64,000 bases of DNA, taken from Larus michahellis. Taxonomy: Eukaryota > Chordata > Aves > Charadriiformes > Laridae. The number at the start of each line of letters is the position of its first letter. The first letter of the stretch is position 1. The notes beneath the pieces were generated by a model. That model was not told where the DNA came from and ran no database searches. It saw only the letters and a list, made by a program, of their open reading frames with translations. Shown in pieces: positions 15,001 through 24,000 of this stretch. The translations under genes were made by a program, and so were the position numbers. The DNA is taken from positions 168,032,678-168,096,677 of the forward strand of contig NC_133897.1 in NCBI RefSeq assembly GCF_964199755.1, in the 5' to 3' direction.

Positions 15001-18000
15001 GCCTGCACCCACAGAGAAGCAAAACGCAGCAAGTTCTCGGGTGGAGCAGCCTCTAACCTCTGCTGTGGAAACAAGCAGTCTGCAAGCATGACTACAAGCA
15101 GCCCGCGGAAGCAGCACTGAAGGTACCTGGGAGCACATAAACTTGCCCTAGTAGGGGTCTTGCTTTTATTTGGGGCCTGAGCTGTGGCGCTATGGGACTG
15201 CAAGGTTAATCCTTCAGAGGGACACATGCCCCAAAGTGTTTGTGAAGCTGTTTGCAAGACCCAGCACCTGCTTTTTAGTAGCATCACTAAACCTCAGAGG
15301 GAGCACAAGTGCCAATGAGAAGCCCTCAAGGATGCTGCAGACAGCAAGCCCCAGCCCAAACCCACAAGAAGCAAGGAAATAAATCATATCATTTAGAATC
15401 TCATAATCATAGGATTAAAAATAAAGAACTTAGCCGCAAAGAAACCCCATCCCTTCCATCCCACACCACAGCCTGGGGATGACAGGTTTAATGCTGAGCA
15501 TTTAATGCAGAGGATGGACAGCAAGGAATCCCTCACAGGGAAGGTACCTTCCTCCAGTCATTGAAGAAGTTGTTCTGGAAGATCTCCTTGGTCGTGTATT
15601 CATGATCGAGCATTTTAGCGTAGAAGGTGGCAACTTCTTCTGTGGCCAGGCTCAGCTTCAGGGGTTTGCCTAGGAAGAAATAGGACCTTTAGCATTGGTT
15701 ATGGGGGCAGCCCAACCCCACAGCCACAGACAGTTGTTCGGCGAGTACCCATGCTCACCACAGTACCAAAATAAGGACAAGGGGTGAGAACAGACACTGG
15801 CAAGATTTCAGCACCCCTCTGCACCAGGCACAACCTCATCTGCAGATCAATGCTCAGAGCACTTGACACAGCAGGATGCTACTGTGGCCCATTCGCAATC
15901 ACACACTTCATTTTCTTTTCCAGGAGAGTGGAAATCCTGATTTACGTTAAGGTCACTGAGACACAGGGCTTTCAGCAGCCACCATGCCGTGACAAGTCCC
16001 AAATAAATGGTTCCACAGGACAACACAGAAAGGTTTGCTTTCTGACCATGATCACTTCAGGACCACGCTGAATAGCCAGGACCCCACTCAGAGAGGTTTC
16101 ATCTCAAATGCTTTCCCATGCAGATGGAGCAATCGCGGGAAGCTCAAAGCTGAGATTTGTGCAACAGAGATGCGAGAGCCTCTCATGGTTGTCCAGTGGG
16201 TCTTGGATCATTCCTTGGAGGTAGCAAAGCCATCATCCTCTCCTGAGCTTTTTGGCTAGAGCAATGAAGTTCAGTAAAGCCAAGGAACAACTTGACTCTT
16301 CCTAGGAAACCGAGACTTTGAAATAGCTTTTCTAGGCACCCTGCAGGAAAAGCTCCCTGCAGAGCTCCAGGGGATGGTTCAATCCTGCCTGCACCAGGCA
16401 CTCTGTTTTTTGGGATTCCTGACTTCCACCTGAACTCCAGGGCACGGTGGGTCACAGCCTTATAGAATCATAGAATCTTCATGGTTGGAAAGGACCTTTG
16501 AGATCATCGAATCCAACCATACACACACACAAAAAAAAACCCCCTATGATCTCTGTCACTAGAGCATGGCCTGAAGTGCCACATCTAGATGTTTCTTAAA
16601 TACCTCTAGGGATGGTGACTCAACCACCTCCCTGGGCAGGCTGTGCCAGTGCCTGACCACTCTTTCAGTAAAGTCATTCTTCCTAATATCTAATCTAAAC
16701 CTCCCCTGATGCAACTTCAGACCATTTCCTCTGGTCCTGGAAGAAGGACCTGGGAGAAGAGGCCAACACCCACCTTTCTCCAACCTCCTTTCAGGTAGTT
16801 GTAGAGGGCAATGAGGTCTCCCCTCAGCCTCCTCTGAGGGGGAGCCCCATGACAGCCCCATGACAATCTGCATAGCAGTAGACATGTCTACATGACAATC
16901 TACATGCCCCATAGCAGCCCCATGACAATCTACATACACCAGCTCAGCTGTGGGCCCTTCCTACTCAGTCTTGTTGCCTGTCCACAACCACTTTTTTATC
17001 CAGGAATGGTGCCACCTTTTAGCAAACAAGCCAACATCACCCAAGATCCCAGGCCAAAGCCATCACCCCAAATGCACAGAACACATAGATGGGTCTCCAA
17101 CATCTCAGAGGGCAGACAGCAGGTCCAAATCCTCCTCATAGATGCAAAAAGTCTCTGACAGCCCCATCTATGTCCCAGCAGTGCCCTCTGGTGACAGCGT
17201 TGCCAGACACCTAATTTCTCAAATTGGCCTTTTTTTTTTTTTTTTACCTCCTGTAAAAACCCCACAAGGAATAGCAAGCCCCAGTGAGATGGCTGAGGAA
17301 GTCCAAGACCCCATGGGACTGAAGTCCCCTTTGATCTCCAGCATCCCTTGATCAAGTCCCAAGGTCCTTTTTGCCTCCTCCCCTTGTTCTGTCAGAGAAC
17401 AGTTCAGGGAGCGGGAAGAAAACAGCCCAGCAGGCACAGTGGGAAACCAAGGAGGACAACAGAGACCTGGATCTGTCCTGCCAATCTCTCAGCCCCTTCA
17501 CTGATGCACTGAGTTGCTGTAAGGCAATGCATGGTGGCCCTGGGGACAACATGGGAGGCTGTGACTGAGAGCTTGGAGTAATCCAGCAATGTCTTGGAGG
17601 GCAACTGATGTGTCAGTCACAGAGGCCATGGGACAAGCAAACTGCAGCTCTCAAAAGCAAAAATCGCATTTTTTCCAGTTTGCAGGGAAACCATGACCTA
17701 AAGCTCAAACCCAAAAAGGTATCTTAATGAGAAAATATTGGGGTTTTTTGTCTCCAGTCCATCTTTACAAGAGGTACACAAGGACTTTAGGCAACAACAT
17801 CATGATGCATTGCTTCCCCTCAAGAAACTCAGGGTCCAGCCCCACCACTGCATGTCCTGCAGCCAGGACAGGCTGCGAGAAGACGCGCAAGTCTCAGAAC
17901 CGCACATGGCTGCATTACAGCATCCCAAAACCAGCTGCAGGAACCCTCACCCTGTCTCAGGGTGCTCTGAGCGGAGGGGATGCATGAAGCACCCTGCAAC

Positions 18001-21000
18001 TGTCAGGGGCTCATTAGCTCCCCAATAACCCCATAATTCCTACCACTTGCAAAACCCTCCAGCTTTAACCCATGGTTCAGGCTTTTATACAGTGGGATAT
18101 TTAGGCCCTTTAATAATTTGTGTTCTGCAACACTTCCCCCTGCCCCATACAAGAGAAGATACTGTCTCTTTAGCTAGGCAGAGGACTCACACCCCAGGTC
18201 CCACCAAAAGGCAGACGTACCATCATAATAAAACTGCACATCATCAGGCAGCGGTTCGTAGAGGGGGGCAAAGTAGGGTCCTCTGTGCTCCAGTTGCGTC
18301 CACTTCACTCCATCTTCTTTCTTCTCCTCTTCCCACCTGGGACAGATGCACAGGGACCAGTGAGAGCAACCCCACCCAGGGGTCTGGGAGCTTCTCCCAG
18401 AGTCACACCAGGGAGATGCTCTGTGAGCAGCAAGGGTTGCCACAAAACCTGGGTGAAACCCTGTCGCCTCTGCTACTGCCTCAGTTTCCCCATGCTTTCA
18501 AAAAAGGAAGGCTGCAATGCAACCCAGGGAAAGGTATCTTGAGGAAGGGGACAGGCTCAGTGCAGTGACATGGGGAAACGCAGGGGGAGAGCCAAAGGAT
18601 GGAGGGGTCAGCCAAATCCACAGGGACAGAGACCCCACCGCTGAGCCACAAAGGTTGCTCAGTTCACACCAAAGAGGCTGCAAGGGCTAAAACACTCATC
18701 CCTTCCCTCCCTAGACCTCACTGCATTTTTTTATTTTTTTTTTTTAAAAAAAAACACACAAAAAAGCTCCAGAGGAGAAGCTCACACCAACATTTGTAGC
18801 TAGGAGACCACCACGCCACACTATTTATACCTATGATCTTAATGCAAATAAAATCTTAAAGCACCTCTCCTCCCTGCAGAGGAATTAGGATTTTAAAGTC
18901 ACCACAAGCCTTAGCTGAGAAATGATGGTTTAAAAAAAAAATAATAAAGAGGGGGAAAAGAGAATGAAACCACACACCCTTAAGAGCAGAGGAATAACAT
19001 TTAAGAAAGATAACCCAGACCAGGGGTTGGAGAAGCGATTGCTGATGGCAGTGCATGGGACCGGCAAGGGATCTGCACCCTGCGGCTCAGCACCAGCCAG
19101 GCAGACACTTGCTCTTTAACCCCAACATCACCGGGAAAGCAAGGATTGCTGGGAAAACACAGCAAGATTTCACGCCAGGGAAGGAAAAACCGCCGTGTTT
19201 CTCACTCAGCGGCGCCCCGGAAGTATTTCATACCTCTCTCCGCTGCATGGGAAGCGGGGTGGAATAAATCAATTGCATCAAAAGGTGCATTGTGCCAAGA
19301 AAACACGGCAGGGGGCAGGGAAAAGATATTAAAGAAAAAAAAATAATCAGAAAGCTACAGAAAACTTGGCTGAAAGCATCTCAGAGACAGGCAGCTGGGA
19401 GGGTGATTTGTGGGATGCTGTAAGAGCTCCGATTCTCCTCCCAAACCCACGCGATCCCCCATCCCAGCAGAGCATCACCCACACTCACCTACTGCAGACC
19501 CCTGAACCTGGACGGAGGCAAAGTGGGGTGAGACGGGGTGGACGGACCCCACGGCCGAGAAACGAGGAGGCAAGATGCCGGTACATGCCACCGACCACCC
19601 AAAGAGACTGCAAGGCTGGTGGTGGATGCCCAGGTCACCCCCAGCATCCTGCCCTGGCACCTCACTACCCACTGAGGCATGGTGGTGGTGGTGCCCAAGG
19701 CATCGCCATGACGAGCCACCACTTTTGTTCAAGGAGTCCAGGTTGTGGCACTTCCCCACGTGCCAAGGCAGCACAGCCTTATGGGAAATGTAGTCCTGCA
19801 CATGTTTCAGGGCAAAATTGCTACAAATCGAGCTGATGCTACCTACCGGCCTCTTGCCTCCAAGCCAGGCTCCAGCCCCCCAAACAAGGCATTACTTAGC
19901 AAAAAAGTCACAGAGTCCCACTTTTCCTGCCGCCCTGTGCCCCACAAAATCTGTCCTAAAGGCCCAGGCACCCATGGGCATCCCTGTCTGGGATAACACT
20001 GTAGCAGCTCCCCACCGCCCAGGTTTGCCATGCACTCCAAAGCATCCAGCCCCCTAAATGCTCCTTCTCTGCCCCATATATTGGGGTGCTCTGGGAGACA
20101 GTGACACCAAGTGGCTAAAGCCACCACTGTCTGCCACCTTAAAATTTAAAAATACAGCATCCATCAGACTTGCTCATACACTCTTTCCCAATGCTCTGCT
20201 ACCAAAAAGCTTGCCTGGATCATCCAAAAACTGCCACAAAGGGAAAAAAATAAAATAAATTACAGCTCCTTTATACCCTTCACAAGTCCCTGATATGGCT
20301 CCTGCTGTCTTGGAAGCTGTTTTATCACAGGGGGTTGTGGAGATCATCTCCTTCCACCAGCCACAAGCATCTCCCGTCCCTGGGCACCAGCAGAGCCATT
20401 TCAGGAGGAATATATATTGTATATTCTGTTATAAGAATTAAAAAAAAATATGTACTAATATTATTTTGTATTCAGGACCTCCCCTTATCTCTCACCCACT
20501 TTCTCCTGCCAAGAGTGCTGAGTTCAAGGCCTAAGAAAAATACAGCAGAGCAGTTAGAACTAGTAATAAAAAGGGAATTTTCACAGTTTCACCCTAAAAA
20601 ATAAAACTAAAACCCCAATTGCATCAGTGTTAGACCTGCCCACAGGCCAACGCAACACAGGACACTTACCATTTCCACTTGTTTTCTGCCTCTTTCTTTT
20701 CTTCCTCTTTCTCCTCCTTTTTAGCTCTTTTGTTGTTCTTTTCTTCTCCTTCTTCCTTAGATTTCCTTTTACGGGTTTTCCCTGGGGCCTTCTCTTCACT
20801 CTTTTCCCCCTGCTCTTTATTTTCCTCCTTTGTTTTTTTCTCCTTGATTTTCTGTTTTTTCGCTTTCCCTGGCACATCTCCCTTCCCTGCCTCATACTCC
20901 TCCATCTCCTGTCCAACCTCCGTGCTCTGGCTCTCTGCCCATCCTTCACCCCCTTTCTCATCCACCTCCTCTTCCTCCTCCTTTACTCTTTTTCCATCTT

Positions 21001-24000
21001 CACTTCCCTTTCTCGGCCCATGTCCCTCCTCCAGTCCCTCTCTCACTCCTTTCTCTCTTTCCTTATCGGTCTTCTCCAGCGCTTGATCCTCTTCAAACAT
21101 TTTTTCCTTCTTTGTTTTCTTCCCCACTTTCTCCACCCCCTCTGTTTTCACCTTCTTTTGTGTCTCTGCTTTCCCCTTCTCCTGCTTTTGCTTCCTATCA
21201 CCCCGTCCCTGGGTGCTGCTGCTCCCTTGCTTGGCTCTGCCCTGTCCCCTTGCCCAACTCCTGCTCCCATTAGCACCCTCCTCCTCCTCGATGCCCTCCA
21301 TCACATCCCTGGGGCTTCCGTCAAACTCATCCTTCTTGCTCACTCTTTTTCTCAGAGATCCCTTTTCCTGCTGCTTCCCCTGCCCTTGCTTCTTCTCTCT
21401 TTCTTTTTTCCCTTTTGAGTTTCGGGCATCCCCTTCCTGCTGCGGGACAGTGGGGTCCAGCTCCTTCTCCTCATCCTCCCTCATAGCAGTGACCCCCACA
21501 CCCATCTCCAAAGCCCCAGGCTCTTCAGAGAAGGATGGAGCCCCACCAGTAACACCATCATTTGGCTTTGGGACCTGTGGGAAGAAGCCAGAAGGGAAGA
21601 AAGGTTGAAGCTGGGAAAGAAGAGTGATTATCCCAAAGCCCAGGTGCATGGAAGAGGTGCTCAGGGATGTTCCCCATACAGGACTGTGTCTGGGGGGGTG
21701 ATGGTCCCCCTGTCTTTCCTACCCTAACTCCAGCCTTGGTTGCTGAGAGCTGCCATCCTCCTGTGGGTCTCGCTCTCCGAGGTTTGCGCTGTGACCTACA
21801 GAAAAAGCACAGCCATTTCTCACCACATTAGTGAGCAGCAGCCTTAATCTCTTACAGCCAAAATTAGGGGATTGCTCTCAAACAAGCCCTCGTTTCCCTT
21901 TGAGCACAGGAGCACCTTGGGTTCTGCGGCAAATGGAGATATCCCAAAGCAGCAGTGACTGGCCCCCATAGGAACAGGATGGTCCCAGGTTGCAGCTTAC
22001 AGGATGAGGAAGCTCAAATGAGCAGGACTGCAAGGTCCTCCCAAGGAAATGTCCCCAGAGACACCTCTGATCAGAGAAGGGGACAGGTTTGGAACGTTTG
22101 GCAGCACCAACAGAAAGCAGGACAGAGATGGTATCAGGCTGAGCATTGTGGACACACTGGAGGAGAAGACCTTGTGACAGAACACCTCTCCTTGGACTAC
22201 AGGGACAGTCTCCCCCAGTCCCTTCCCAAGAAGGCAGCCTGAGCATCGGTACAACAGGGAAGGACACAGCCTTAACAATGCAACGAGCTGCAGGATCACG
22301 AGCATCTGTATCCATGACCTCCACCATCAGAAATATGGGTGGGGAATGCAGGAATGTTTCCCTGGTCAGCAAAGCGGTCAGGTGAATTTGGGGGATTTCT
22401 GTGGGACTTGCAAACATTACACAGCACTGACCTGCCCCTATAAAATACTTTCTCCCAAACCTTCTCCAAGCCAAACAGAGAGTTGAGAACCTCCTCTTTG
22501 AGTTGCTTATGTTCCAGAAAAGCAAAGCAAGAGATTAACAAGGGATTAGCAAGCACAGCCTAAAACCAAGCCAGATCAAGCCTACATCTACATAGAGTTG
22601 AGGTGAAACTTGTGGCTGTCCCTGTTGGGTCATGGCCATCTCTCAACCAAGTGAAATGCCCGCCAGGCTGCAGAGCATCACACCCCCAGCTTGTGATCAG
22701 CACCACCACAGAAAAACCCAACTTATCCAGGCCAGCAGGTCAGGGCAACCACAGCCACATTCCTCCAGCCCATGCCAGGCAAGCTTGGAGCTGAGCTCAA
22801 GGCCCTTGGCACCAGCCCATGGGTCAGACCCATTGCATGCCTTTCCCCTGCTCCTGGCACCCCTCAGCAGGGCCACTTTGGAAGCATGGCCAGCTGCCCG
22901 ATGCCACCCAGGGAGGTGTTGGTAAGCCAGGTTTCTCCATCCGAGGAGGGTGGTGACAGCTCTCCTGCACATCCAGGTGAGCACAAAGAGAGAAGAGCCA
23001 CAATTTCTGCTTTTAGCCAAAACATCCTGTAGACATAGTTTCTGCAAGGGAAAGGGAGATTTTTGGCCCTTTTCTAACAGATCATTTAGGGCTGATACTA
23101 AATTACCAGGCTGTGGGACATCAGAGTGACACAGGGCTCAAGAAAGCCTTCAAGCCTGCTTGGGATGGGGACAACAAGTTCTCATAAAAAATAGGGGCTG
23201 GATGGTTTTTCCACACAGCCGGAACACACATTACACAATCTCCACTAAACTCATTAGGGCAAGCAACTCGGCAAAATACGCTCAGCCCTTCCAATCTCAT
23301 TAACAGCCAAGCAGATTCATGACTCAGAAGGCAAAGTCCTACCACCTCTTTGGGATCGGCTCCTTCCCCAAAAGGTCTTATTAGAGGCCTCTCACCGGAC
23401 ATGAAAGCCCCTGCCTCTAAGAGGATTAGCCTGCTATGGGACAAATTTACAAATTCAGCTTCATATCTCTGCCCAGATCTAGCATGGGGTGAGAGAAAGA
23501 AACACCCTTTTCCCAGGCTTTGCGAGGCTGGTTGTCCCCACTAGCATTTCCCCACCGCCTACCTCTGTATTTATGTAGGTATGTGCATCTGAGCAATCGC
23601 ACCCTGCTGACTCGAGCATCCTTGGGGAGGTTGGATGGGGCCAGGAGCCTCCCTCTCCACCCTCAAATCCCAGGATGGAGCCTCAAATTCCATTTGTGAT
23701 GTTTTTGGCAAGCTTTAAGATCACTGAAGGTACCAGGACATGGCAAGCTCCCCAGTGAAGGCATCAGCAGCAGGGTGGTCTCAGTGATACAGGAGGGAAA
23801 ACCAAGGCCGTGCAACTCCATGGCAAGAAGAAAAAGGGCAAATTTCCACTTCTCTGGGCAAAAACCATTCAAAAAGTAGCCCAACTTACCTTGAAGAGTC
23901 TTTCAGCCCCACTGATGGCCCTTGGTGGAGGGTTGATTCAGTCTGAAAGATATTAGCAGTGTTGATCTGGGAGAAGTTAGCTGGCATGGGTACCCCAACA

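Noticed and set aside
20627-21418. A 263-codon plus-strand open frame rich in Leu, Phe and Ser that looks like a multi-pass membrane protein.
   Set aside because: It is the complement of the Lys/Glu-rich TOP1MT exon: poly-Lys/Glu codons read in reverse give Leu/Phe/Ser-rich sequence.
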